The notes beneath the pieces were generated by a model that worked only from the letters and a program-made list of their open reading frames with translations, ran no database searches and was not told the DNA's origin. The position numbers and the translations under genes were made by a program. Shown in pieces: positions 16,003-24,065 of a stretch of 43,809 nucleotides of DNA. The stretch is from contig JAFGFU010000010.1 in NCBI GenBank assembly GCA_016930915.1, positions 1 to 43,809 of the forward strand, written 5' to 3'. The stretch comes from Campylobacterales bacterium (lineage in GTDB: Bacteria; Campylobacterota; Campylobacteria; Campylobacterales; Sulfurospirillaceae). Positions within the stretch are counted from its first letter, which is position 1. The number at the start of each line of letters is the position of its first letter.

Positions 16003-16554
16003 ATGAAGTTTTGGCTCACACTGTTCGTCTCATGTTCCATCCTCTTTTTTCAAGGATGTTCTTCCGATAAAAAAGGGAAAAACGAAGATAAAAACATGAG
16101 TTCTTCTGAAACATTGAAACGTGAAAAAATCACACTCAATGATGTCGATGGAAAAGCCATTATTGTTACTTCAACCGAAAAGGGATTTACATTTTCTGGT
16201 TTTGAAAATAAAGTTATCTTAGTTAATTTTTTCACCACATGGTGTCCACCTTGCAAAGCTGAAATTCCTCATCTTATTAATCTTCAAAAGAAGTATAAAG
16301 AGAATTTTGTCATTATTAGTGTTCTTTTAGAAGAGAATAAATCCAACGAAGAGATGCAAAATTTTATGAAATTTAATGCGATTAATTATATTATCACCAA
16401 TGGTACTGAAAACTTCGAATTTGCAAAAAATGTTGGAGGCGTAAAAAATATTCCTTTAATGTTTCTCTATGATAAAGAGGGAAACTATTCAACGCATTAT
16501 GTTGGCGCAATTCCTGAAGAGATGATTGATGCTGACATTAAAAAAGTACTCTAA
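16003..16554 (+). CDS. TlpA-like thioredoxin-fold lipoprotein
   Basis: This 183-residue periplasmic lipoprotein has a type II signal peptide ending FFQG-Cys19, a charged linker, and a thioredoxin domain with the active site C81-P-P-C84 in FFTTWCPPCKAEIP. The cis-proline appears in GGVKNIPLMFLYD. TlpA/ResA-type proteins reduce disulfides in the periplasm, for example for cytochrome c maturation. It carries two D/E-x-N-x-S/T glycosylation sequons (DKNMS, EENKS). Its stop overlaps the ftsY start by one base (TAATG), so it heads an operon with ftsY and radA. Confidence 0.9.
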   Translation: MKFWLTLFVSCSILFFQGCSSDKKGKNEDKNMSSSETLKREKITLNDVDGKAIIVTSTEKGFTFSGFENKVILVNFFTTWCPPCKAEIPHLINLQKKYKENFVIISVLLEENKSNEEMQNFMKFNAINYIITNGTENFEFAKNVGGVKNIPLMFLYDKEGNYSTHYVGAIPEEMIDADIKKVL

Positions 16555-17438
16555 TGTTTAGTTTTATTAAAAAAGGTCTTGATAAAACCTTAGGGGCGAT
16601 TAAAGAAATTTTACCTGAGAAAGTCGAAAAAATCGACAAAACTATTTTAGAGGAAATTCTTATTGAGTCTGACATTCCTTATGAATTAGTTGAAGAAATT
16701 ATGTATTATTTACCACCTTCCCCAACGGTTGCACGGGCAGATGTAAAAAGAGTCCTTGAATCTTACTTTATGTATGAAAACACTAACATCAACTCATCAC
16801 AAAAACCCTTTGTTGAACTTGTTATTGGTGTCAATGGGGCAGGTAAAACCACCACCATTGCTAAACTAGCACATACCTATAAAAAAGAGCATCAAAGTGT
16901 CCTGTTAGGTGCGGCAGATACCTTTAGAGCTGCGGCTATTGAACAATTAAAAAGCTGGGCTGAGAAAATTGATGTGGGTATTATTTATACGCAACAAGGG
17001 CATGATCCCTCCGCAGTTGCTTACGATACGATTAGTTCTGCGGTAGCTAAAAAACTTGACCATGTGATTATTGACACAGCAGGCAGACTACACAATCAAG
17101 TCAATCTCTCCAATGAATTGAAAAAAATTGTCCGCATTTGTGATAAAGCACTACCGAGTGCACCTCATCGTAAAATTCTGATTTTAGATGGCACACAAGG
17201 AAGCTCTGCTATCAATCAAGCCAAAGCCTTTCATGAAATGATAAACATTGATGGCATTATTATTACTAAGCTCGATGGCACCGCTAAGGGTGGTTCACTT
17301 TTTGGGATTGCAAAAGCTTTACAACTGCCTATTTTGTATGTGGGCGTTGGTGAAGGACGAGATGATTTAATTGCTTTTAATCCTACGGATTATATTGATA
17401 CCATACTAGATTCTATTTTCACCCCAACAAATGGCTAA
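16554..17438 (+). CDS. ftsY: Signal recognition particle receptor FtsY
   Basis: This 294-residue SRP-receptor GTPase targets membrane proteins co-translationally. It has an N-terminal helical N domain (about 1-80) and a G domain with G1 GVNGAGKTTT (about 92), DTFRAAAIEQL (about 122), G3 DTAGRLHN (about 172) and G4 TKLDGTAKGG (about 240). It lacks the long acidic A domain of E. coli FtsY, as is usual in this phylum. It overlaps the lipoprotein stop by one base and the radA start by eight bases. Confidence 0.97.
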   Translation: MFSFIKKGLDKTLGAIKEILPEKVEKIDKTILEEILIESDIPYELVEEIMYYLPPSPTVARADVKRVLESYFMYENTNINSSQKPFVELVIGVNGAGKTTTIAKLAHTYKKEHQSVLLGAADTFRAAAIEQLKSWAEKIDVGIIYTQQGHDPSAVAYDTISSAVAKKLDHVIIDTAGRLHNQVNLSNELKKIVRICDKALPSAPHRKILILDGTQGSSAINQAKAFHEMINIDGIIITKLDGTAKGGSLFGIAKALQLPILYVGVGEGRDDLIAFNPTDYIDTILDSIFTPTNG

Positions 17439-18783
17439 AAAACAGATTTTATTTGAGTGTCAAGCCTGTGGACACCAAAGTGCAAAATGGCTTGGAAAAT
17501 GTCCAAACTGTGGGGCATGGGATGAATATATAGAGCTTTCACAAAACCAAATTGAGGTTTTAAAAGAGATTAATTCTAACCCCTCATCTACACAAGGTAA
17601 TGCTATTCCTATTACGGAAGTCAGTTTTGAACAGGTTGAACGCTATAGCTCTGGAGATAATGAATTAGACCTTGTCTTAGGTGGAGGTATTGTTCAGGGC
17701 AGTCTGACGCTGATTGGGGGTAGCCCAGGCGTTGGCAAATCAACCTTGCTCCTCAAAATTGCGGGAAACTTAGCCCGTGAAGGTAAAAAAGTTCTCTATG
17801 TGAGTGGAGAAGAGTCTTCCAGCCAAATTAAAATGCGTGCGAACCGTGTCGATAGCAATTATCCTAACCTCTATCTTCTCTCTGAAATCAGACTGGATAC
17901 CATCTTTAAAGAACTAGAAAAACATGCCTTTGAAGTCCTTATTATTGACTCTATTCAAACCATTTACAGTGAAAAAATTGCTTCAGCTCCAGGGAGTGTC
18001 TCACAAGTAAGAGAGATTACTTTTGAATTGATGCGCTTTGGTAAAGAAAAAAACATTGCTACCTTTATCATTGGGCACATTACTAAAGAAGGCTCTATCG
18101 CAGGGCCTCGCGTGCTGGAACATATGGTAGACACAGTACTTTATTTTGAAGGAGACTCTTCAAGAGAACTTCGTCTTCTACGTGGCTTTAAAAACCGTTT
18201 TGGAACAACCAGTGAAGTAGGTATTTTTGAGATGACAAAAGTGGGCTTAGTCAGCGCAAAAGACATCTCGAAAAAATTCTTTACCCGAGGAAAAGCGCAA
18301 GCAGGCTCTGCCATTACCGTTTTAATGGAAGGCAGTCGTCCCATTGTCTTAGAAGTTCAAGCGCTGGTATGTGATAGCGGATACCCCAATCCAAAACGCA
18401 GTGCGACAGGGTATGAACTTAATCGATTGACAATGCTTCTTGCTCTTTTAGAACGTAAGCTTGACCTTCCTTTTAACCAATACGATGTTTTTATCAACAT
18501 TGCAGGGGGAATTAAAATTAGCGAAACTTCGGCTGATTTAGCCATTATTGCTGCCATTATTAGCTCATATCGAAATCGTCCCATTAGCAAAGATACGATT
18601 TTTATTGGAGAAGTCTCTTTAATTGGGGATGTACGAGATATTTTCAATCTTGATTTACGTCTTAAAGAAGCAAAATCACAGCAGTTTGAAAAAGCTGTTG
18701 TTCCCTCATTACCGCTTGAAACGATTCATGACTTAAAATGCTATGCCATTGATGAAGTCTCAAAATTGATTGAGTGGATGTAA
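17431..18783 (+). CDS. radA: DNA repair protein RadA (Sms)
   Basis: This 450-residue branch-migration and recombination ATPase has the N-terminal four-cysteine zinc finger (CQACG...CPNCGAWDEY, residues 9-32), a RecA-like core with Walker A GGSPGVGKST (about 96), the RadA-specific KNRFG motif (GFKNRFGTTSEVG, about 251) and a C-terminal Lon-protease-like domain (about 300-450). It starts eight bases before the ftsY stop. Confidence 0.97.
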   Translation: MAKKQILFECQACGHQSAKWLGKCPNCGAWDEYIELSQNQIEVLKEINSNPSSTQGNAIPITEVSFEQVERYSSGDNELDLVLGGGIVQGSLTLIGGSPGVGKSTLLLKIAGNLAREGKKVLYVSGEESSSQIKMRANRVDSNYPNLYLLSEIRLDTIFKELEKHAFEVLIIDSIQTIYSEKIASAPGSVSQVREITFELMRFGKEKNIATFIIGHITKEGSIAGPRVLEHMVDTVLYFEGDSSRELRLLRGFKNRFGTTSEVGIFEMTKVGLVSAKDISKKFFTRGKAQAGSAITVLMEGSRPIVLEVQALVCDSGYPNPKRSATGYELNRLTMLLALLERKLDLPFNQYDVFINIAGGIKISETSADLAIIAAIISSYRNRPISKDTIFIGEVSLIGDVRDIFNLDLRLKEAKSQQFEKAVVPSLPLETIHDLKCYAIDEVSKLIEWM

Positions 18784-18807
18784 ATTTTTCACAAAAATAA
18801 ACGATAT
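18781..18807 (+). promoter_or_regulatory. Candidate sigma-28 (FliA) promoter of fliL
   Basis: TAAATTTT, 11 bases, then AACGATAT. The FliA consensus is TAAAGTTT-N11-GCCGATAA, so spacing is exact and 7 of 8 upstream plus most downstream bases match. It overlaps the radA stop and lies just before the flagellar gene. Confidence 0.5.
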
Positions 18808-18845
18808 ACACCCAAATAGACTATGTATATGTAAAAGGATAACAA

Positions 18846-19385
18846 ATGGCTGGTAAAAAACCTGAAGAGAATGATGGATCAGTAGAAAAAAAACCAAAAG
18901 GCAATATGGTACTCATCATAGTCATCGTTCTTTTAGTTGTTTTACTCATTGGTGGGGGAGTTGCGGCATTTTTAATGTTAAGTGGTGGTCATGAAGAAGA
19001 AGCAACAGCCACTGCACCACAAACACCTTCTAGCACTGCAGAAAAGAAAAAAGCACCTAAACGCTCAACGGATCATTTAGTGGTAGGCCCTATGTACCCT
19101 ATGGCGCAATTTGTCGTTAATTTACTGAGTGAAAGTGGTAACCGTTTTTTAAAAGTTGCTATTGATTTAGAACTCAGTGATGCAAAATTACAACCCGAAA
19201 TTGACCACAAAAAATCTTTGATTCGTGATATTATCATTCGCACATTTTCATCAAAAACATTTGAAGAGATTAGCACCATTAAAGGTAAAGATAAACTCAA
19301 AGATGAAGTGCTCGATAAAATTAATGAGAATCTCTCCGATGGCTATATTAAAAATATCTACTTTACAGATTTTGTCGTTCAATGA
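18846..19385 (+). CDS. fliL: Flagellar basal body-associated protein FliL
   Basis: This 179-residue inner-membrane protein has a lysine-rich cytoplasmic N-terminus, one transmembrane helix (about 20-46), an Ala/Thr/Pro-rich linker and a periplasmic FliL domain (about 80-179: YPMAQFVVNLLSESGNRFLKVAIDLEL ... RDIIIRTFSSKTFEEI). FliL rings surround the stator units and support torque. AAAAGGA precedes the start. A candidate sigma-28 promoter lies upstream. Its stop overlaps the acpS start by four bases (ATGA). Confidence 0.94.
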   Translation: MAGKKPEENDGSVEKKPKGNMVLIIVIVLLVVLLIGGGVAAFLMLSGGHEEEATATAPQTPSSTAEKKKAPKRSTDHLVVGPMYPMAQFVVNLLSESGNRFLKVAIDLELSDAKLQPEIDHKKSLIRDIIIRTFSSKTFEEISTIKGKDKLKDEVLDKINENLSDGYIKNIYFTDFVVQ

Positions 19386-19756
19386 TTGGTGTTGATATTG
19401 TCAGCATTGAGCGCATTTCTAAGCTAAAGGAGCGCTTTGGAGACAAGGCGCTTTTAAAATTTTTATCTCCGCAAGAATTTACATTGGTTAAAAGTGATGC
19501 TACTGCTGCTGGATTTTATGCCGCTAAAGAAGCTATTTCTAAAGCGTTAGGGATTGGAATTAGTGAAACATGTGGATTTATGGATATACAGCTCTCTAAA
19601 GATGCGAGAAATGCCCCCTCTTTTACCCTTTCACGCCATTTAATTGAGTCATATGAAATTACAGATATGGCACTTTCCATTACGCATGATCATGGTTTTG
19701 CAATTGCAGTTGCAGTTATTGAAGGTCAAAAAAAAGCAAAACAACTTTGGCATTAA
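19382..19756 (+). CDS. acpS: Holo-[acyl-carrier-protein] synthase
   Basis: This 124-residue phosphopantetheinyl transferase converts apo-ACP to holo-ACP using CoA. It has the family start MIGVDIVSIERI with the Mg-binding Asp5, the FYAAKEAISKALG motif (about 46-58) and the SITHDHGFAIAVAV end. It overlaps fliL by four bases. Its TAA shares the palindrome TTAA with the thiS stop on the other strand. Confidence 0.95.
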   Translation: MIGVDIVSIERISKLKERFGDKALLKFLSPQEFTLVKSDATAAGFYAAKEAISKALGIGISETCGFMDIQLSKDARNAPSFTLSRHLIESYEITDMALSITHDHGFAIAVAVIEGQKKAKQLWH

Positions 19757-19950
19757 CCGCCACCGACAAACTGTAAAAACTCAACTTTATCATTTTCACT
19801 TAGGCTAAAGCTGTTCCATAACTCTTTCTTAATCACATTCATATTGACAGCAGCTGCCATGACTTTACTCTCTATGCCTAATTCATCTAAAAGTTCTTGA
19901 ATAGTATTTGCGATACAGACTCGTTTCTCACCATTTACAATCAATATCAT
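19753..19950 (-). CDS. thiS: Sulfur carrier protein ThiS
   Basis: This 65-residue ubiquitin-fold protein starts MILIVNGEKR and ends VEFLQFVGGG, the C-terminal glycine tail that is adenylylated and thiocarboxylated to donate sulfur for the thiazole ring of thiamin. The VGGG ending is usual for ThiS. No thiF, thiG or thiH lies in the window. It overlaps the MidA-like gene upstream by four bases, so it is the last gene of the argD-midA-thiS run. Confidence 0.9.
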   Translation of the reverse strand: MILIVNGEKRVCIANTIQELLDELGIESKVMAAAVNMNVIKKELWNSFSLSENDKVEFLQFVGGG

Positions 19951-20975
19951 TTTATTTCTCCTTTTCGAAAACAGGCCATTTTAAATCGTTCTCCCATAAA
20001 AGAAGGGTCTATGAGTGTTTTAATACGATTCATCTCTTGTTCATAGACCTTTGGTGATACTTTATTGGCAAAAAGCTCTAAAAGTTCAATAAGTCCAAAA
20101 TCAACCAAAGCTTTCATCTGTGTACTGTACGCACAAAGCCTCATACCAGAGCTTTCAAATGATTGAAAAAGATGGCTAAAAGTGACATCGTACGTTATAT
20201 CGCTCTTTTGAAACAGGGCATCAAAAGGGAGTGGTTCTCGAAGGCTTGCTTCTACTAAATCTGTTAAGCCAAAAAAAGGATAGGTTTGATGTTTTGCATA
20301 GACTCTCAGCGAAAAATCTCCTCTTGCTTCTTTATCCCCATAATCAAACGTGATAAATTCAAAACGCTCTGCGCTCTTTGCCATAGCCTTTGCAAAAGAT
20401 TCATAGCCTAAACAAAGCTCTCCTTTACGCACACCATACGCTTCTGCTTTTTTACATGTAAACGAATCCATAGCGGCAAAAAACGCTTTTCCCTCTTCGA
20501 TAAAAAGCATCTCATTTCCATAAATGACTTCACACGCAAACGCATCAAAAATCTCATTAGCAACAAAAAAAGCTTCTTTACATGTAAGCTCTTCTAAATT
20601 TTTTACATGTAAAAGATCTATTGCATCCCCAAACGCCTCTTCAAAATACTTTTTTTGCATCACTTGATTGACAGAGAATGGCTCAACAATGACGAACGTC
20701 AATGTTTTGAGCCATTCAGGTTTGAGGGTATAGATGAACTGAATCATATCGGCTAGCAAATACCCTTTATGCGCACCAATTTCAACCACGTATGTATGAG
20801 GGCTTAAAAAACCCTCTTCAATGGTAGAAAGAAGGCGTTTTGCAATGCTTCCACCAAAAAACATACTCGTACTCACAGCGGTGTAAAAATCGCCCTCTTT
20901 TCCGATGGTTCGCACATTGCTGTAGTAGCCCTCTTTTCCATAGAGCCACTCATGCATATATTCACTAAATTTCAA
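19947..20975 (-). CDS. SAM-dependent methyltransferase, MidA/NDUFAF7-like (COG1565)
   Basis: This 342-residue protein matches the COG1565/DUF185 family: an N-terminal YYSN...IGKEGDFYTAVSTSMFFGGSIA (about 17-45), the SAM-binding EIGAHKGYLLADMI (about 65-78) and an ANEIFDAFACEVIYGNE segment (about 138-154). Mitochondrial NDUFAF7 dimethylates an arginine of complex I; bacterial targets are unproven. It lies three bases after argD and overlaps thiS. The gene holds three palindrome words within 170 bases (two perfect, one near). Confidence 0.88.
   Translation of the reverse strand: MKFSEYMHEWLYGKEGYYSNVRTIGKEGDFYTAVSTSMFFGGSIAKRLLSTIEEGFLSPHTYVVEIGAHKGYLLADMIQFIYTLKPEWLKTLTFVIVEPFSVNQVMQKKYFEEAFGDAIDLLHVKNLEELTCKEAFFVANEIFDAFACEVIYGNEMLFIEEGKAFFAAMDSFTCKKAEAYGVRKGELCLGYESFAKAMAKSAERFEFITFDYGDKEARGDFSLRVYAKHQTYPFFGLTDLVEASLREPLPFDALFQKSDITYDVTFSHLFQSFESSGMRLCAYSTQMKALVDFGLIELLELFANKVSPKVYEQEMNRIKTLIDPSFMGERFKMACFRKGEIK
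20451..20462. repeat. TTTACATGTAAA palindrome, perfect copy
   Basis: In the MidA-like gene, read on the minus strand as F-T-C-K (SFTCKKA). Confidence 0.9.
20578..20589. repeat. Near copy (11/12) of the TTTACATGTAAA palindrome
   Basis: TTTACATGTAAG in the MidA-like gene, read as L-T-C-K (ELTCKEA). Its centre is 24 bases from the next copy. Confidence 0.75.
20602..20613. repeat. TTTACATGTAAA palindrome, perfect copy
   Basis: In the MidA-like gene, read as L-H-V-K (LLHVKNL). The symmetry extends to 14 bases here (TTTTACATGTAAAA). Confidence 0.9.
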
Positions 20976-20978
20976 AGC

Positions 20979-22166
20979 TTATCCAAGTGTTTTACATGCA
21001 CTTTCTAAACGCTTAAAGCCCTCATCCATCTCCTCTTTAGAGATAGTAAGTGGAGGGAGAAAACGAAGGGTATTGTTGCCTGCTTTTAAGACTAAAACAC
21101 CATTTTCAAAAGCTTTTTTAATGATATTACCCAAGATGTCACCACTTTTACAACGAATCCCTCGCATTAATCCTAAACCCTCAACACTTTCAAATAACGA
21201 AGGAAATGCCTGCGCTAAGGCTTTGAGTTTAGTATCAAAATAAATCAAAGCTTCATCTAACATACCACTTTGCTTATACTCATCTAAAATCGCCAATGCT
21301 TCTAGCCCTGCTCTGGTTGAGAGAAAATTACCTCCAAAGGTGCTTCCATGATCACCTGCTTCAAAAATATCTTTGTGCTTCGTTACCACCGCACCAATAG
21401 GCACACCGCCTGCTAAACCTTTGGCAAGGGTGATAATATCAGGCTCAATCTCATACAAAGAGGTGGCTAAAAACTCACCGCTTCTAAAAATACCTGTTTG
21501 CACTTCATCAATGATGAGTAAAATGTCTTTCTCTTTTAAAAAAGTAGCTAAGGCTTGAATTTCCGCTTTTGGAAATGCTTTCACCCCACCCTCACCTTGA
21601 ACCAATTCTATCATCACCGCTACGGTTTCATCATCAATACTGTGATACAAATCAGCAATGGCTTTGGTATAGGAGAATCCTTCAGGATAAGGAGAAAAAG
21701 CACTTTGTTGAAACTTCTCTTGACCCGTAGCCTTTACCGTTGTGATGGTTCTTCCATGAAAAGAGTGCTCTAAGGTTAAGACTTTATAGCGTTTTTTTGC
21801 AAATTTTTTCTCACCGTATTTACGGGCCAATTTAATGGCTCCCTCATTGGCTTCCGCCCCTGAATTGCCAAAGAAAACGGCTACATCAAAACCTGTGAGT
21901 TCATTGATTTTTTTAGCTAACTTAGCTTGTGGCTCAATCAAATAAATATTTGAGGTATGTATCAGATTTCGAGCTTGATCGCTAATCGCATCGGCTAATC
22001 GTTGATTGCCATGTCCCACACTTACCACACCAATACCACTGGTAAAATCAATATAATCCCTGCCCTTATCATCAAAAAGAGTGGCATTCACACCGTGTTT
22101 AAAATTGACATAATTACGTGCATAGGTCTGCAACACATACGTTTTATCCATTGTTTCAAAATCCAT
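20979..22166 (-). CDS. argD: Acetylornithine aminotransferase
   Basis: This 395-residue class III PLP-dependent aminotransferase makes N-acetylornithine in arginine synthesis (and may serve succinyl-diaminopimelate). Visible features: GIGVVSVGHGN near residue 45, GNSGAEANEGAIKLARKY (about 100-117), SFHGRTITT (about 135), IDEVQTGIFRSG (about 218) and the PLP-lysine in ITLAKGLAGG (about 245). AAGGAG precedes the ATG. It leads the argD-midA-thiS group on the minus strand. Confidence 0.94.
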   Translation of the reverse strand: MDFETMDKTYVLQTYARNYVNFKHGVNATLFDDKGRDYIDFTSGIGVVSVGHGNQRLADAISDQARNLIHTSNIYLIEPQAKLAKKINELTGFDVAVFFGNSGAEANEGAIKLARKYGEKKFAKKRYKVLTLEHSFHGRTITTVKATGQEKFQQSAFSPYPEGFSYTKAIADLYHSIDDETVAVMIELVQGEGGVKAFPKAEIQALATFLKEKDILLIIDEVQTGIFRSGEFLATSLYEIEPDIITLAKGLAGGVPIGAVVTKHKDIFEAGDHGSTFGGNFLSTRAGLEALAILDEYKQSGMLDEALIYFDTKLKALAQAFPSLFESVEGLGLMRGIRCKSGDILGNIIKKAFENGVLVLKAGNNTLRFLPPLTISKEEMDEGFKRLESACKTLG

Positions 22167-22206
22167 TGATTACTCCTTAAAAAATGCAATTATAGCGAAA
22201 AAAGAT

Positions 22207-22815
22207 TTACCCAATTTTAGGTAAATTCCACTGTTTATAGTAGGCCAAAAGCCTCAAGCCAACACCAAAAACAAAGACAGCCATCAAGGGCAAATAGCCA
22301 CTCACATCAAACCGTGCAAACAAGTATAAACAGAGCCCTACCAACAGAGAAACCGTACCATAAAATTCACTGGTTAAAAAGAAAGGAACACGGTTAAGCA
22401 AAATATCTCGTACGACACCTCCGCCTATGGCAGTAATGAGTGCTAGCAAAATCACACCAAAGACGTTAAAGTCTGCTTGTAAACCAATGAGTGCTCCTGA
22501 AATAGAAAAAGAGACGAGACCTAGCGTATCACTCACAATAAAATAGAACTTTTTTTCAATCTCATCCTTATGGTGCAACTTCAATAAAATACTCAAAAAG
22601 ACAACGCCTAAAACCAATAGAGTTGGCATTAAATTGGTAAAGGTATACGGCGCTCTATCAGCGAACATATCTCGCACCAGTCCACCCCCAAGAGCCGTTA
22701 AAAATGAGGCAATAAAAACACCCAATAAATCAAGTTTTTCTTTGACTGCTACATAAAAACCACTGAGTGCAAATGCAAGTGTACCAATAATCTCAGCCAC
22801 CATTAATTCAACCAT
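22207..22815 (-). CDS. TRIC-family (UPF0126/YicG-like) membrane channel protein
   Basis: This 202-residue inner-membrane protein is an internal duplication of a three-helix unit. The two glycine-rich motifs are GGGLVRDMFADRAPYTF (about 43-59) and GGGVVRDILLNRVPFFL (about 129-145), typical of UPF0126. Bacterial homologues are trimeric cation channels related to eukaryotic TRIC. It overlaps the ruvX end by 13 bases, so the two are co-translated. Confidence 0.9.
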   Translation of the reverse strand: MVELMVAEIIGTLAFALSGFYVAVKEKLDLLGVFIASFLTALGGGLVRDMFADRAPYTFTNLMPTLLVLGVVFLSILLKLHHKDEIEKKFYFIVSDTLGLVSFSISGALIGLQADFNVFGVILLALITAIGGGVVRDILLNRVPFFLTSEFYGTVSLLVGLCLYLFARFDVSGYLPLMAVFVFGVGLRLLAYYKQWNLPKIG

Positions 22816-23216
22816 GACGTTCCTTTTTGTGCATCCAAATAACGCTCTAAAATCACTTTTGCCGCGATAGAGTCAATTCTGCCATCTCTTTTTTGTGTGA
22901 TGACTCCTTGCATCATCTCTTTAGCCTCATTACTTGAGCCATACTCATCTTGATAAACGACCTCTCCACTAAATTGAAGCAAACTCACAAAGTGTTTAAT
23001 ACGCCGCTCCATCTCTTCACTACTGCTTCCACCCTTAGGCAAACCTACTACCAAAAGCTCAATACCCCACTCTTTTAAAAAGGTATCAATATCACGAGCT
23101 GCTTGTTCACGATTTTTACGCAAGATTGCTTCTTGTGGATTCACAAGACCTTCCATTAAACATAAAGCCACACCAATACGCTTAAGACCAATATCTATAC
23201 TGGCTATTTTTTTCAT
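22803..23216 (-). CDS. ruvX: Putative pre-16S rRNA nuclease / Holliday junction resolvase, YqgF/RuvX family
   Basis: This 137-residue RNase H-fold protein has the first acidic motif SIDIGLKRIGVALC (residues 5-18), VVGLPKGGSSSEEMERRI (about 56-73) with the conserved GLP, and DEYGSSNEAKEMM (about 90-102) followed by the last acidic residue in GRIDSIAAKVIL. The family processes the 16S rRNA 5' end and was earlier proposed to be a resolvase. A near neighbour of dprA, as in Campylobacter. Confidence 0.93.
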   Translation of the reverse strand: MKKIASIDIGLKRIGVALCLMEGLVNPQEAILRKNREQAARDIDTFLKEWGIELLVVGLPKGGSSSEEMERRIKHFVSLLQFSGEVVYQDEYGSSNEAKEMMQGVITQKRDGRIDSIAAKVILERYLDAQKGTSWLN

Positions 23217-23238
23217 CCAATACTCTTCTTTTTTTATC

Positions 23239-23250
23239 TTTACATGTAAA
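23239..23250. repeat. TTTACATGTAAA palindrome, perfect copy
   Basis: Intergenic, directly after the TSUP permease stop and 22 bases before the ruvX start (both minus strand). Confidence 0.9.
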
Positions 23251-23252
23251 CA

Positions 23253-24056
23253 TTACAGCACGGATGTTAACATCTTAATGCTAAGAAACATAAGTAATAA
23301 GGCAAAGATTTTTTTGAGTTTTGCAACAGGTAAATTATATGCCATCTTAGCCCCTAAGGGTGCCGTAAAATAGCTCATAATCGAAATGAGCAATACCGCT
23401 GGAACGTAAACAAATCCTACCATCATTTCAACCCCATGAGAAGATTGAAGCAAGCCATTCACCATATATCCTACGGTACCAGCAATAGAAAGAGGAAAAC
23501 CAATAGCAGCAGAAGTCGCAATGGCTTTTTTCAAATCAACATTTTGCCATACCAAATATGGCACAGTTAAAGAGCCGCCCCCAATGGATACCAATGCAGA
23601 GATAACCCCAATAAAAGAGCCCGCACCAAAAAGAGAGGGAGGGGATGAAAGAGAACGTGTGGGTTTTGGTTTTTTATCGATTGCCATTTGAATGGAAACA
23701 TATGCCATAAACAGAGCGAAGAAAAGAGCCAAATGAGATGATTTCATGGAAGAAGCTAAAAAAGTGGCTGCAAATGTTCCTAAAATGACACCTCCTGCCA
23801 TGTATTTTACAACATTCCAAAGGATTGCACCTTTTTTATGGTGTGCTCTCATACTTGAAAAAGAAGTGACAACAATAGAAGCCATTGCCGTTCCTAGTGC
23901 CATATGTACTACCTGTTCAACAGGAATACCTTGCGCTAAAAAAATAGAAGTGAGCACAGGCACCATAATGCCACCACCACCAATGCCTAAAAGACCTGCC
24001 ATAAAACCAACCACAATGCCCAAAATTAAAAAGGCAATAACCCATTCAACACCCAT
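23253..24056 (-). CDS. TSUP-family (TauE/SafE) permease
   Basis: This 267-residue inner-membrane protein has seven to eight helices and the duplicated TSUP motif: GLLGIGGGGIMVPVL (about 22-36) and SIGGGSLTVPYLVW (about 157-170). TSUP proteins move sulfite, sulfoacetate, thiosulfate or other small anions out of or into the cell; the substrate is unknown here. It lies nine bases after dprA, as part of the long minus-strand run. Confidence 0.9.
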   Translation of the reverse strand: MGVEWVIAFLILGIVVGFMAGLLGIGGGGIMVPVLTSIFLAQGIPVEQVVHMALGTAMASIVVTSFSSMRAHHKKGAILWNVVKYMAGGVILGTFAATFLASSMKSSHLALFFALFMAYVSIQMAIDKKPKPTRSLSSPPSLFGAGSFIGVISALVSIGGGSLTVPYLVWQNVDLKKAIATSAAIGFPLSIAGTVGYMVNGLLQSSHGVEMMVGFVYVPAVLLISIMSYFTAPLGAKMAYNLPVAKLKKIFALLLMFLSIKMLTSVL

Positions 24057-24065
24057 TTATTTCTC

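Noticed and set aside
19753-19770. Extra glycine at the ThiS C-terminus as an inactivating extension
   Set aside because: A VGGG ending is usual among ThiS proteins, so no processing step needs to be assumed.
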